A stretch of DNA of 64,000 bases from Acanthochlamys bracteata (Eukaryota; Streptophyta; Magnoliopsida; Pandanales; Velloziaceae): positions 5,334,501-5,398,500 of the forward strand of contig CM034135.1 in assembly GCA_019914995.1 (NCBI GenBank), given 5' to 3'. This document shows positions 1-10,639 of this stretch, one piece after another (the stretch's first letter is position 1; each line of letters begins with the position of its first letter). A program made the position numbers and the translations under genes. The notes under the pieces were generated by a model. That model saw nothing but the letters and a program-made list of their open reading frames with translations, did no database searches and was not told the origin of the DNA.

Positions 1-1148
1 ATGCTCTCATTCTCTATAAAATGCCTCTAACTCTTCATTATTTAATGTCGAGGACTGATTTATGAAAATTCAGTCATTGTTATCACCAAATCCTTCAACA
101 TCTAAAGGATCATAGTTTTGACTCTTGCCTCTTAATATATACAAATAAAATAATCAAAAGAAATACAAAAACTTACTATAAGAAAATAAATAATAAAGTA
201 ATATCTATTACACCTGTCTCAAGCTCAAACTATAATAGTGAACAAACACAAGACCATTAAGACGTTGATGCTCCAATTGATCTCACTTTTCAGAATAAAT
301 ATGCTCGAAAATGCTCCAATTCCTGTCACCGCTTGAGGCATTACATGTTTGGCTTAAGCCACAAACTCCCGGCTTTTGGAAATGTTTAGTTCTATTACAA
401 TACGATGATCACCATTTATTTAGAAGTAGATCAAGAGTTTAGAAACCAAAATAAACCAAGTAGTAGTTTTTAAAAAATAAAAACCATAAATAGTCACATA
501 GTCATATAAATGAAAATCAAATAACCTTTTAATGATCATTACTCTAAGCTATGGACATGTAGTTAGCTACTGCAAAAACACATCCAAAGTCTAATTCTGG
601 GATTCTAAAAACTTCATTTTACCAGTCAACTTACTAATTAGATCATAGTTTCTATAAGCAAACTTCTCTATAATATCAAGAAGATCCCAAATGGTGGGAA
701 AAGACCTATCAATTGAAGAGTTATCATATTGATAACAGGGTTTAGACAATATTCAGATGTATGTAACTCTACTTAATGATTTATCCCATCTATCACTAAT
801 AATGCTCAAATATGAATCAACTCTCCCTTATTTCTGTTGAATCTCCTTAACGTTTTAGTTTTGGCACTATGTATAGTCCCAATAAGTACCCTATAGGCCT
901 ATCATCACTATCAATAATTCGAAAACAAATGAACTAAAGTTCTAGTAAGCATCACTGTGTTGCACATTCTGTCCAAAAGGTTGCAGTTAAAATATCATCA
1001 ATAAATTTTTACCTTTACTATTTCTATCATAAGTTGAAGTTGTCCATTCTTTCGATGTTAGCATAACTCTCAACACATCTTTATATACCAATATACTTTG
1101 TAGAACAATAGCTTTAGGTGCAAAAGGACTAGGTGCTGGTGGAAATAT
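1..1148 (-). pseudogene. hAT transposase, C-terminal part (decayed, interrupted)
   Basis: Read on the minus strand in several frames, this stretch resembles the C-terminal half of plant hAT transposases of the DUF659/dimerization-domain type. Seen: TSKEWTTSTYDRNSKGKN near 1013-1075; a block with the sense FPTIWDLLDIIEKFAYRNYD near 640-710; and a dimerization-like block (RNWSIFEH, then LEHQRLNGLVFVHY) near 215-330. Stops and frameshifts break it throughout, so it is a relic. It is the continuation of the hAT sequence at 8777-9640; the copia element at 1149-8776 separates the two halves. The element runs off the left edge, so its terminal repeat is not visible. The family call rests on remembered family motifs and is fairly safe. 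Confidence 0.75.
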
Positions 1149-1704
1149 TGTTGGGAATACAGTAGTGTGCATGAACGAAAAATAGCATAGCGAAATATAT
1201 AGCACACACTAGAATCTTGCAATCCAAGTTGAGATTATTAAAGATGAATAAAGCAATCACACAACACCAAGATATATGTGGAAAAAAACGAGAAAAATCT
1301 TACGGTGATGTGGTCACACAAAAAAAAATCACTATAAGATGAGATTATAATGTATGCTTACAACTTTGCTTTCTTACTTGTATTCTTTCTTTTCATGCTT
1401 CTCCCAAATTCCACACATTTGGGACATATATATATATATAGGATGCAAGAAAATTCTTTGATAGCTAGTCCACTAAATAACTAACTCTACAAAGTAACTC
1501 TTTGGCATTAGTTCCTAGGCATAACTTTCTATGGTAATTAGAGGAATCTGGACATAACTTTCTCATAAATCTGGACATAACTTCTTCATGAATGAATCCG
1601 AACATAACTACCATAAGAGCTATATTGGACTAAATGGTGGACTACCAACAGCTACTTGTGGACTGCTTGATTAGAAGCTCATCAAAGTGTCTTTATATCC
1701 AATA
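1149..1704 (-). repeat. Copia 3' LTR
   Basis: Matches 8199-8776 along its whole length with scattered substitutions. It is 22 bp shorter because a tandem motif with the sense 'gaatctggacataactt' is present once fewer (near 1550-1600, versus near 8590-8670). The outer end is TGTTGG on the plus strand. The inner end reads CCAATA rather than CCAACA. Confidence 0.95.
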
Positions 1705-1716
1705 AATCTCCCACTT
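1705..1716 (-). other. Polypurine tract of the copia element
   Basis: On the minus strand AAGTGGGAGATT directly precedes the 3' LTR. This position and composition fit the plus-strand primer of copia elements. Confidence 0.75.
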
Positions 1717-1848
1717 AAAGACACTTTGTCATGTCTTTCAAGAAAGTAAGAAGTTGGTACGAAAGTACCCGCATCGGACGTACTGAAAATAGATAAAAGC
1801 AGAGCGGAGCAAGGGCTAGTGTACTTACTAGCTGACTTCCGATGTTCA

Positions 1849-3974
1849 TCATGCCTTAGTCAATTTTCTCCCAACTCTATTGCTTTCTTGAGATGTTTTC
1901 TTAGGATACCTGTGACCACTACCACTGCTGTCACTGCTGTTATCCATTGTGATTCCATACAAAGTTCTGCAAAATTCAAACTTGTCAAAAGAAAATGCCT
2001 TCGTTAAGGCATCTGCGGGATTCTCCTTGGTAGGAATCTTGAATAAGTTAATACTCCCACTGGAAACTATATCACGAACAAAGTGATATTGCACTTTAAT
2101 GTATTTTTTTCTGGAATGAAATGCTGCATTTCTTGCAAGATGTAGGACATTTTGGCTATCACAAAATAAAGGCAATGACTCTTGTTTGTACCCTAGTTCC
2201 TCCAGCAATTTCTTCATTCATATGTTTTCCTTGCATGCTTGTGTTGCTGTCATATACTCTGCTTCTATTGTGGAAAGAGCTACAACAGATTGCAGTTTTG
2301 AACACCCACTAACAGCACCACCTGCAAGGGTGAACACATAACCAGAAGTGGATTTCCTCTTATCAAAATCACCTGCATAATCCGAGTCTATAAAACCTTT
2401 GACAAGACATTCAGACACTTTGTAACACAATGCAGCATCTAGAGTACCGTTAATATATCGAAATACTCTCTTTACAGCCATCTAGTGCTCATTGACTGGA
2501 TTTGCCATGTATCTACTCACCACTCCCACTGCTTGGGCAATGTCTGGCCGAATACATACCATGGCATATATAAGGCTTCCACTACAGATGCATATGGTAC
2601 CCGAGACATCTCCATCTTCTTCTTATTTTGGTTAGGACATCCCAAAGAAGATAACCTGAGACTAATAAAGAAAGGGGTAGACACCGACTTACTTGTTTGC
2701 ATGCTAAACCGCTGCAACACCTTCTTCAGGTAGCCAGCCTGGGACTGTCGGATTTCTCTATTGTCTCTGTCTCGCCATATCTGCATTCCAAAAATCTTGT
2801 TTGCCGGACCCAATTCCTTTGTATCAAATTCACTGGCCAGTTGAGCCTTCAATTGTTGGATGCGTCCATCTTTTGGCTCGCCACAAGCATATCATCCACA
2901 TACAACAGCAAGATGACATACTCAGCTCCCTCAAACTGCTTGATGTAAGCACAAGAGTCCGAGACTAGCTTGCTGTATCCGAGTCTCCCGATACAATCAT
3001 CAAATCTCTTATACCATCACCTTGGTGCCTGTTTAAGCCCATAAAGAGATTTGACTAACCGGCAAACCAAGTTCTCCTTGCCTACCTCGGCAAAACCTTC
3101 TGGTTGTACCATGTATATCTTCTCTTCTAACTCACCGTGCAAGAATTCCGTCTTTACGTCGAGTTGTTCAAGGTGGAGATCCGATGATGCGTACAATGGT
3201 AAGACCACACGAATTGTTGCCAAACGAACCAACGGAGAGAAGATTTCATCAAAGTCGACTCCTTCCTTTTGTGCATATCCTTTTACAACCAATCGAGCAC
3301 GAAACCGTTCTACTTGATCATTATTACCACGTTTGATCTTGTAGACCTATTTGTTACCAATAGCTTTACATCCTTGAGAAAGTGAAACTAATTCCCAAGT
3401 CCCATTCCTATGGAGTGCCTCAATTTCTTCTTGCATAGCTTCCATCCAACGGGCAGCATCTCTCAGGTACTTTCCTCTTACGAGTTGAACGCCTAAGGGT
3501 TGGGTTCCTAGGAACTTCTTCCTCATGCACATCCGTTGGTTCATGTACAGAATCTGAGTCTTCTTCCTCATCTTCTGCCTCATCCGGATTAATCATGGTC
3601 TTATCCTGAAGTAAGTTTTGCTTTCCAGTGGCATATCTAGTGGCATCATCACATTCTGATGTTCTTTGCCGCTGGTCTTTTACAAAGATCACATCCCTGC
3701 TGAAGAAAATCTTACGGGCAGTGGGATCCCATAAGCGATACCCCATAACATCTTCAGATACTCTAAAAATATGCACTTTTTGGATTTAGGATCCAACTTG
3801 GATCTCTCCTGTGATGTATACATCACAAATACTGAACAACCAAAAATATAAAGGCGAGAATAATTAATAACATTACCAGTCCACATTTCTATTGGCACTT
3901 TCAACCCAATAGTAGTTGAAGGGATGCGGTTTAATACATAACAAGTCGTCTTGGCTGCCTCTACACAAAAAAAG
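1849..3974 (-). pseudogene. Copia polyprotein, C-terminal part: end of integrase, reverse transcriptase, RNase H
   Basis: Minus-strand coding remnants in order: integrase tail (AAKTTCYVLNRIPSTT near 3900-3960); linker; RT N-terminal segment (DFDEIFSPLVRLATIR and SLYGLKQAPR, 3017-3292); the RT active-site box YVDDM at 2889-2903; RT C-terminal part (2517-2852); and RNase H (GFIDSDYAGD near 2360-2400, then STIEAEYMTA near 2240-2270; tail DALTKAFSFDKFEF near 1990-2060). It is broken by frameshifts and by stops. At least two stops replace conserved Trp codons (HWMAVKR at about 2481; NKWVYKIK at about 3346). It cannot encode a working polyprotein. Confidence 0.92.
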
Positions 3975-4239
3975 CTAGGCCCTGTTTGCTTGTGCTTTTT
4001 TCGGTCTTTAAGCCCGAAAAAAGCACAAAACCGTGAAGCAGGCGTTTGGATACGCCTGCTTTTAGCCGCTGTAAGCAGCTTTGAATAGTAGAAAATAAAA
4101 AACTTCGAATCGAAGCTTTTCAAGCAAAGCCGGGGCTTTTCTCGCTGGGTCTGTGGAATGTCCATTTTGCCCAGATAACTTAGCACAAATTACAAACATA
4201 TATATATTCCCAACCGAATCCATTTCTTCACATTTCTCT

Positions 4240-4521
4240 CATTTTTCGCTGCTTCACCCGTTCGCTCCGCTCTCGCGATTTCACTCCTTCTCCGGAAGCG
4301 ATGTTCTCCCTTCCGGCGTCGATCCTATCAATCCTGCTTCTTTTGTTTTTTGCCTGCTCCAGCTTTCCCTCAAATCTCCACAATCAATTCTCTCTCTCTC
4401 ATTCAACCAACGAAGTGAACGAAGCAGTGGTGGCGCTAGAATGTTCGATCCTTTCCCTCCGCCGCATCAGCAGCGGCGGAGATGCTGCTGCTTCTTCTAT
4501 TCACGGCGACGTTACTAGCCA
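4240..4521 (+). other. GC-richer leader, possible captured 5' exon
   Basis: Between the left end of the Pack-type element and the kinase fragment lies sequence unlike the AT-rich surroundings. An ATG at 4301 opens a short frame with a hydrophobic, Leu-rich start (MFSLPASILSILLLLFFA), which looks like a signal peptide or first exon. Pyrimidine-rich sequence before it resembles a plant 5' UTR. I do not recognise the source gene. It may be the 5' part of the captured kinase gene or a separate capture. Confidence 0.35.
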
Positions 4522-5010
4522 ATGCTACTGATCTGCTTGCCGATTCTTCTATTCACGGTTGCAGATCTACTTGCCGCAACTGGGGATTTTGATTCAAGCT
4601 GTATTGTTGTAGCTGGGAGCTCACGGACGGGAACTTCATATAAAGTAGTGCTTCGTGATGGCTCAGTGCTAACCGTTAAACGGCTCCATGGCCATGTGTT
4701 GACGGAAAAACAGTTCAGAGCTGAAATGGCCCGGTTTGGGCAACTTCGCCATCCCAACCTTGTGCCAGTCCATGGGTTTTGTGTAGTGGAGGACGAGCAG
4801 CTTCTGATCTATATAAATATGCCAAATGGTGCTCTATCCACAAATCTTGGTGATACTAGTTCGGTGCTTGACTGGTCTGCTAGGCTCCGAATTGCCGTTA
4901 ATGCTGCCCGTGGGCTTGCCTGGCTCTATCACGGCTGGCAGATGCCTTACCTTCATCAGAGTTTCGCCTCTGCCGCAGTCCTCCTAGATGAGGACAATGA
5001 ACATGGGGTT
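4522..5010 (+). pseudogene. Captured fragment of a BIR-type LRR receptor-like (pseudo)kinase
   Basis: An open frame from ATG 4522 reads as the N-lobe and start of the C-lobe of a receptor-like kinase: FTVADLLAATGDF, then SSRTGTSYKVVLRDGS, VKRLHGHVLTEKQFRAEM, GQLRHPNLVPVHGFCVVE, MPNGALSTNL, LDWSARLRIAVNAARGLAWL, and YLHQSFASAAVLLDEDNE. The combination of SSRTGT in place of a Gly-rich loop, HPNLVP.HGFCVVE and YLHQ..S..VLLDED is typical of BAK1-interacting receptor-like kinases (BIR/At1g27190-like), whose kinase domain is catalytically weak or dead. Ectodomain, membrane segment and the rest of the kinase are missing. The fragment stops abruptly at about 5010, where a different gene begins. It is a transposon-borne copy, not a functional gene. 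Confidence 0.85.
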
Positions 5011-5011
5011 G

Positions 5012-5550
5012 TGGTGCTGGTTTTTGTATATCTCTTTAGCTCGGGCTACCTACCTCATGGTTGTGATCATCATTGAGAAACACGTAACATTTCACCGTGT
5101 TGAGTACGCCGTCAGTGCTGCCGTAGTTATCTTCATCATCCTCCTCCCCCTCGCCGTTGTAATTCAAGAAGAAGTTTCTCTAGCACGAAGAAGAAGGAAT
5201 CATCCCCTGCCTTAGTACACCCACCTGAATTAATACCGGAGCGTAGCAAGCCAACACCGCATGCAACACTAGCTACAGAAATCTCTAGCACGAAGAAGAA
5301 GGAATCATCCTCTATCTTTAGTTTCCTGCTTATCTAATATGTTCAAGCCGCCGGAGAGAGGCGAAGACTACTCGATTCTGCAAGCACTAGTTAGCATCAA
5401 CATGCTCATTCTCTTCTTCGCTACTATCCGTGTGAGTCAATGCACATTGGCGCGATCGACAACATAGGCAAGATCGGTGAATCGCTCCGCTACCCCAAAC
5501 GCAGCATCAGCACGTTCATATCTCTCATCAGTATCTGGAACTAAATGGCG
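5012..5550 (+). pseudogene. Captured fragment of a nodulin-like MFS transporter
   Basis: Directly after the kinase piece, and in another frame, come ATYLMVVIIIEKHVTFHRVEY and AVVIFIILLPLAVVIQEE, then (about 5341-5545) PPERGEDYSILQALVSINML, ILFFATI and, after a frameshift, AIDNIGKIGESLRYPKRSIS. These match the middle of plant nodulin-like/NFD4-type major facilitator proteins (Nodulin-like domain followed by the second MFS half). Two membrane helices are recognisable. Both ends are missing and a frameshift splits the second block, so it is a pseudogene fragment. Its fusion to the kinase fragment shows that two source loci were brought together in one element. Confidence 0.8.
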
Positions 5551-5639
5551 GTGGTAAAGATCTTGATGCTGTAGTGAAAGACGAAGATGAAAGCGAGATG
5601 AAGGAGAAGAAGAATGAGAACGGGACGTAAAACAAAGTT

Positions 5640-6240
5640 TGGAACTAACTACGATTGATTAGCTAGCTAATTAATTTATACAGTGGAAATTTAAGGTATA
5701 GTTAGCAGTGATCTTGAATATACTTAATCACAAAGGAGTTTGTTGCTTGAAATAGTTCAATCATGTCAAACTCGTTAATTTAGGCCTGTTTAGCTCAAAA
5801 AAATACAGCATAGTAAAGTATTTACTAAATTTATAGATATTTAAATACATATCAAAATTATTTACTAATTTATAACAATAATACTAAATTTATAAAATAA
5901 TATAAATTTTTTTAATAATTACTTAAATACATTTTTTTCAAATTTAATATTATAATAATAATTATATAATCAATATTATTCAATTAATTATTGATTAATA
6001 TTAATAATATAATTTATTAATAAATTTATAAATACTAATATAAATAATTATTTATATAATTTTTACATAATAAAATTATTAAATTTAAAAAATATATAAT
6101 ATATAAAAGTTAAATTCATAATATATCAATTACCATATATTTATGGATATTTTAGTCATTATATATCTCATATAGAAATAAGCTTAAGCTTAGCCAAACA
6201 CTTCATTCAGCTTTCAGCCTTAAAAAGCACGATATAGTAA
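5640..6240. other. AT-rich inner flank of the Pack-type element
   Basis: No coding signal. From about 5790 the sequence is almost pure A/T. It is bounded by GGCCTGTTTAGC on the left and, on the right (about 6183-6200), sequence whose complement reads GTGTTTGGCTAAGC. This loose inverted pair could mark a smaller nested MITE, but it is not convincing. Confidence 0.3.
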
Positions 6241-6367
6241 AAATTTATCCAAATATTTTTCAGCATAAAGCTGCTTTTACAGCAAAAGTTCTACAGCCGC
6301 TTACAGCACTCTAAGACAACTTTACTTCAAAAGCACAAAAGTTGCAGCACATCCAAACAGGGCCTTA

Positions 6368-8197
6368 GGCAAACCAGCCACTTTAATCATAGCCCTTACC
6401 CGCTCAAGTAATGTCCTATTGAACCGCTCCGCAACTCCATTTTGCTGTGGAGTATAAGGTAAAGTGGACTACTGTTTGATCCCTTATTCGACTAAGAAAA
6501 TAAGGAATTCATCACTGTTATATTCTCGTCCGTTGTCCGACCGTAGGTACTTGGTCGTACTACTGGAATCAAGTTCTATCCGAACTTTAAAGTATTTGAA
6601 TACACCAAAAACCTCTGACTTCTTTCGGATTAGATACACCCAGCTTCTTCGAGAAAAAATCATCAATAAAAGTTACCAAATATTTGGGGCCCTCAAGTGA
6701 AAGCTGCGGTGATTCCCACATATCCGAGTGAACCAAGTCAAGAACGGCTTTGGCTCTAAAGAATGATCTTCCAAATTTGGTACAGTGCTGCTTTTCGGTA
6801 ACACACTCCTCACAAAACGACAACTTAACCTCGGATAGTCCTAGCAAGAGCTTCCAATTACAGAGAATTTTAAGGCCATACTCCGAAATGTGACCAAATT
6901 TCAAATGCCACATTCGAATTACCTTCTCTAAATTAATGCCAGATGCCACATTTGCATCTCCATATGATAGTGTCACTCCAAGCACTTGGTACAAGTTGGA
7001 ACCGATCTTTTCTCCCTTTAAAATTTCTTGCCCATCCTGGATGACCTTCACAATGCCACCCTCTATTCAGGTCTTACAACCAAAGTCATCAAACTATCCA
7101 AGAGATAGCAAATTTTTAGTTAGGCCAAATACATGGCGTACCTTACGAATGAGGCGAATCCTTCCATCTTCTCCCTTGAGCATGATAGAACCAACTCCAA
7201 TAACTTTCAAGACTTGGCCATTTTTCATCCGCATGTTACCTCCAGAAACGACTTCATACTCGTGGAACTAATCCTTTCTAGATGTCATGTGCCAAGATGC
7301 TCCTGAATCCAAAATCCAGACATCAGAAAATTTGGCCTCGTCTTCGGTAAAAATTGTTATTTCGCCAACTAAAGCCTCGCCCTCATCCGAGTTATATGCC
7401 ACACATACTTGAGACTTGGAGGCTTCTGTATTCCTCCTTTGGCCAACGACTTGCACTCACGTTTGTAGTGCCCAAACTTTCCGCAAGCAAAACACTTGCC
7501 GCTTGTTCCTCTTTTGCTGCCCCGTGCCACTATTTCCAAAATTTCGCTTCCTTTTCTTATCTTGTGCCAACAACAAAATCTCCGGTTGTTGTCCACTAGG
7601 CACAATATCAAACTTGTCCTTTCAACGACTTTCTTTATTCAAGAACAGCTGCAACGACATCTTCATAAACAAGTGATTTTAAGTCGCTGTTACCTGTTTG
7701 ATTTATAACAACTTGATCATAAGAACTTGGAAGAGTTTAGAGTAGAATCAAGACATGCTCATCAGTCTCTATCTTCTTCTTTAGTGTTGTTAATTGAGAG
7801 AAAAGTGACTCCATTGCACTAAGATAATCATCCACAAAGGAGGTTTCAGTCATGCGAAGAGAATACAAATTTCGCATCAAGAATTTAGCATGTTGCCTTG
7901 ACTTCTTGGCATAAACTTTCTCAAGCTTTTCCCAAACCTCTTTTGCGGTCTTTAGCTCTGAGACACTAAGAGCACATGATCAGTAAGAGAAAGATGAAGA
8001 TTTGCGATAGCATACCTTTCCATCTTTTGCCATCTATCGTCCGTTATATCGTCGGGACGATCCTCTAAAGCGGCAACGCAATTTTCTTTGGCTAGAATTG
8101 CCAAAATCTTCATCCTCCACAATAGGTAGTTGCTCCCATTGAAATTTTCAATCTCAAACTTGTTTGCCATCAGAAAAATCGTAAGCTCTGATACCAC
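6368..8197 (-). pseudogene. Copia polyprotein, N-terminal part: gag, protease, integrase
   Basis: Minus strand from 8197: gag start (KFEIENFNGSNYLLWRMKIL); zinc knuckle CFACGKFGHYKREC at 7456-7497; protease box WILDSGASWHMTS with DSG at 7301-7309; integrase HHCC zinc site (MWHLKFGHISEYG near 6875-6912, then CEECV); core with SDMWESPQ and VTFIDDFF; and the catalytic Glu region PQQNGVAERFNRTLLERV near 6395-6450. The gene is cut just after this block by the insert at 3978-6364. Several frameshifts are present. Resemblance of gag and knuckle suggests a Tnt1/Tork-type lineage, which is an inference. Confidence 0.9.
8185..8196 (-). other. Primer binding site (initiator tRNA-Met) of the copia element
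   Basis: The minus strand reads TGGTATCAGAGC two bases after the 5' LTR. This is the standard plant LTR-element primer site complementary to the 3' end of initiator methionine tRNA. Confidence 0.93.
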
Positions 8198-8198
8198 T

Positions 8199-8776
8199 TA
8201 TTGGGAATACGTTAGTGTGCATGAACGAAAAATAGCATAGCGAAATATATAGCACACACTAGGATCTTGCAATGCAAGTTGAGATTGTTAAAGATGAATA
8301 AAGCAATCACACAACATCAAGATATACGTGGAGAAAAATGAGAAAAACCACACGGTGGTGTGGTCACACCAAAAGAAATATCACTATAAGATGAGATTAC
8401 AATATATGTTTACAACTTTCCTTTCTTGCTTGCATTCTCTCTTTTCATGCTTCTCCCAAATTTCACACATTTGGGACATATATATATATAGAATGCAAGA
8501 AAATTCTTTGATAGCTAGTCCACTAAATAACTAACTGTACAAAGCAACTCTTTGTCATTAATTCCTTGGCATAACTTTCTATGGTAGTTAGATGAATCTG
8601 GACATAACTTCCTCATGAATCTGAACATAACTTACTCATGAATCTGGACATAACTTTTTCATTAATGAATCTGAACATAACTACCATAAGAGCTATGTTG
8701 GACTAAATGGTGGACTACCAACAGCTACTGTAGACTGCTTGATTAGAAGCTCATCAAAGTGTCTTTATATCCAACA
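8199..8776 (-). repeat. Copia 5' LTR
   Basis: 578 bp, paired with 1149-1704. It contains one extra tandem copy of a roughly 22-bp 'ctcatgaatctggacataactt' motif near 8590-8670. It starts TGTTGG on the minus strand; its inner end reads CCAATA. Confidence 0.95.
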
Positions 8777-9640
8777 AATATTTGTCTTCAAAATGTAAAC
8801 GTTTTTTATCAAATATTAAAAGAAAATTATGATTGTAGATGTACTTTAAGGTTCTAGTTGTATGGGCCACTAAGTTGTTAACCTCATCTATCTTATCAAT
8901 ATCTTGAAACATCAAAATAATAGAGTGGACAACACAAGAAGACCAAAACAAACTACAGTAATATAGTTGCATTATTTATCACAAAGTGAACAATATTATC
9001 AGCATCCACGTGCAAGACAACTTCTGTAAACAATGCATGCAACATATTTGTGGTTTTTGAAGCACTTAGAGGCATCTAGAGATTTCAGAAAAATTGTATA
9101 CTTTGAACAATAGACTAAAAAAATTGATAAGTATTTTTATTATGATCTGACCATAGATCAGGCCATGGTAATGCACTAAGTACTCTTTCATTCATCACGA
9201 AAGCTCTTAGCCTAATGCTTCGTCTCCTCAACATTCTCAGCCAACAAAAGAATTACTGAAAATATGATAGTTAGGAGCTTTATAAACTGCACCCATGCTA
9301 GTAATGATATTATAGGTTGAAAATAATATAGACCTAGCAGTACGAAAAGTATATATGTATCAATCATCCATTTAGAAATTGTAAGTATACAATTTCTTTT
9401 ACCTCCTTACTATGTATGACACTCTACAGAGTTGGTTGTGCATTAGGAATAGCTCTCGGCACGAAATAAAAGTCCATAACAATTTTATGTTTGGCTTTTA
9501 TTTTCACTCGTGGTGCTAACTTTGCTTGTGCAACTCTCTATAGTGGCATTTTCGTGAGCTGAAACTAGAAGATTTTGAACATCAATGGCTCTACTATGTA
9601 TGATTGCTCCTCCTATTGTAAGTATTGTTGCATAAATAAA
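8777..9640 (-). pseudogene. hAT transposase, central part (decayed)
   Basis: Minus-strand blocks in family order: a segment with the sense MADGWSDHNKNT (about 9120-9170, split over frames); FLKSLDASKCFKN near 9055-9100; LFTEVVLHVDADNIVHFV near 8975-9030; then WSSCVVHSIILMFQDIDKID and LVAHTTRTLKYIYNHNFLL (8825-8960). This is the DUF659 plus RNase H-like core of a plant hAT transposase. The sequence runs directly into 1-1148 once the copia element and one AATAT are removed. Stops in every frame make it a relic. The N-terminal BED finger was not found; it may lie beyond the MULE junction at 9777 or be lost. Confidence 0.75.
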
Positions 9641-10109
9641 TTGTATTCATCAAGTATTTCTTGATGTCTTTTTATTTTTGAAATGTAGCCATCTATATTC
9701 AACTTCATCTGATAGCGAGTATCAATAGACACAAACTTACAAGTTTCATTTTTTTAACTCCAGCTAAATGATTAATGGGGAGGGATATGAGCACTTTCTT
9801 CCCTCGGGCACTACGGGGAACTCCACCACATGTAAGGTCAAGATAACATCCCGAGTGGTTAATATCTTTTATTTATCTCTTGCAACGTGGTCGGTTTGTA
9901 TATTTTTAGTTCGTCCGAATTTTTTATTTTTGGTAAACATCTCAATGCTTCGGCACGTACGGTCATTGACATCTTACGAATTCTCTCTCCTCTTGGTTTT
10001 GTTAATTTTTATTTACTATTAATTAATTTGGCTTATGTTAATTTGTTTCCTTATTAACTGAACTTTATGCTTTTCGTTTCCAGATGAGAAGTATTTGATT
10101 TTTCTTTCT

Positions 10110-10510
10110 CGTGCTCTCGGCAGCCACGCCGTGAGTGGTTGACAGTGATCTCAACCGGTAATATCTCATGACTATCTCTCGGCGTGATCTCTCCTCTTGG
10201 TCTTTGCAGTCACTGACGGCGATCTCTCACGGCGTCTCTTCCATACGCTCTCGGCAGCCAATCATGGCCGATGGCGATCTCTTCTAGTAGCAGCTCACGG
10301 CAATCTCTCATGTTTGCTCACATTATCCACTCACGGCTTATCTCTCCTGTGTGGTCTCGGCAGCTAGTCATGGCCGACGACGATCTTTATCGGTGGCAGC
10401 TAGCCAGTCATGGTTGATGCGGTATTTATCGACAGCAGCTCAGCCACTCATGGCCGACAGCGATCGATCACGCGATCTCTACCAACGGCCACTCATGGCC
10501 GATTTAAAAT
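10110..10510 (+). repeat. GC-rich subterminal repeat block (left)
   Basis: Imperfect copies of a unit with the sense CGGCAGCCAGTCATGGCCGA followed by CGGCGATCTCTC recur about every 40-60 bp. The block stands out as GC-rich in an AT-rich element and is mirrored at 17520-17935. Clustered subterminal repeats are often transposase-binding sites; that role is an inference. Confidence 0.7.
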
Positions 10511-10639
10511 TTGACGCAGTTTTATTTTATTTTATTTTTCTTTCATTTTTGAATTCGTTGATTTGAGTTAGTGATTTGTTTTGAATTTGTTTGATTTGTC
10601 TTTTTTCTAAATATTGAATTCTTTGATTTTCTTTCCTGT

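Larger units (their letters stand above)
3978..6364. mobile_element. PIF/Harbinger-like non-autonomous element carrying host gene fragments (Pack-type)
   Basis: This 2387-bp insert has inverted ends: GGCCCTGTTTGCTTGTGC on the left, and the reverse complement of GGCCCTGTTTGGATGTGC on the right. It is flanked by CTA (3975-3977) and TTA (6365-6367), read as a 3-bp TTA duplication with one substitution. That fits the TWA target preference of PIF/Harbinger/Tourist elements. Removing the insert and one TTA puts the host copia integrase back in frame, which fixes the boundaries. No transposase is visible. The interior carries pieces of two plant genes and an AT-rich tail, so it must have moved in trans. 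Assignment to PIF/Harbinger rather than another TIR group is inferred from ends and duplication. Confidence 0.85.
1149..8776 (-). mobile_element. Ty1/copia LTR retrotransposon, degenerate, reads on minus strand
   Basis: A full-length copia element with two related LTRs (8199-8776 as 5' LTR, 1149-1704 as 3' LTR). It has a perfect 5-bp target duplication AATAT (1144-1148 and 8777-8781) and outer ends TGTTGG...CCAACA. The minus-strand order gag - protease - integrase - RT - RNase H is the Copia order. A primer binding site follows the 5' LTR and a purine tract precedes the 3' LTR. Without the foreign insert at 3978-6364 it would be about 5.2 kb, a normal size for Tnt1/Tork-like elements. Stops, frameshifts, the insertion and visible LTR divergence show it is inactive and not recent. 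Confidence 0.95.

Noticed and set aside
5785..6200. Possible additional MITE nested in the Pack-type element
   Set aside because: The candidate ends (GGCCTGTTTAGC and a loose inverse) match poorly, with no clear target duplication.
10351..10566. Open frame rich in Ser/Ala/Arg in the left MULE arm
   Set aside because: It is produced by the GC-rich subterminal repeats, and a similar frame appears on the opposite strand in the mirrored arm (17461-17818). No family features.
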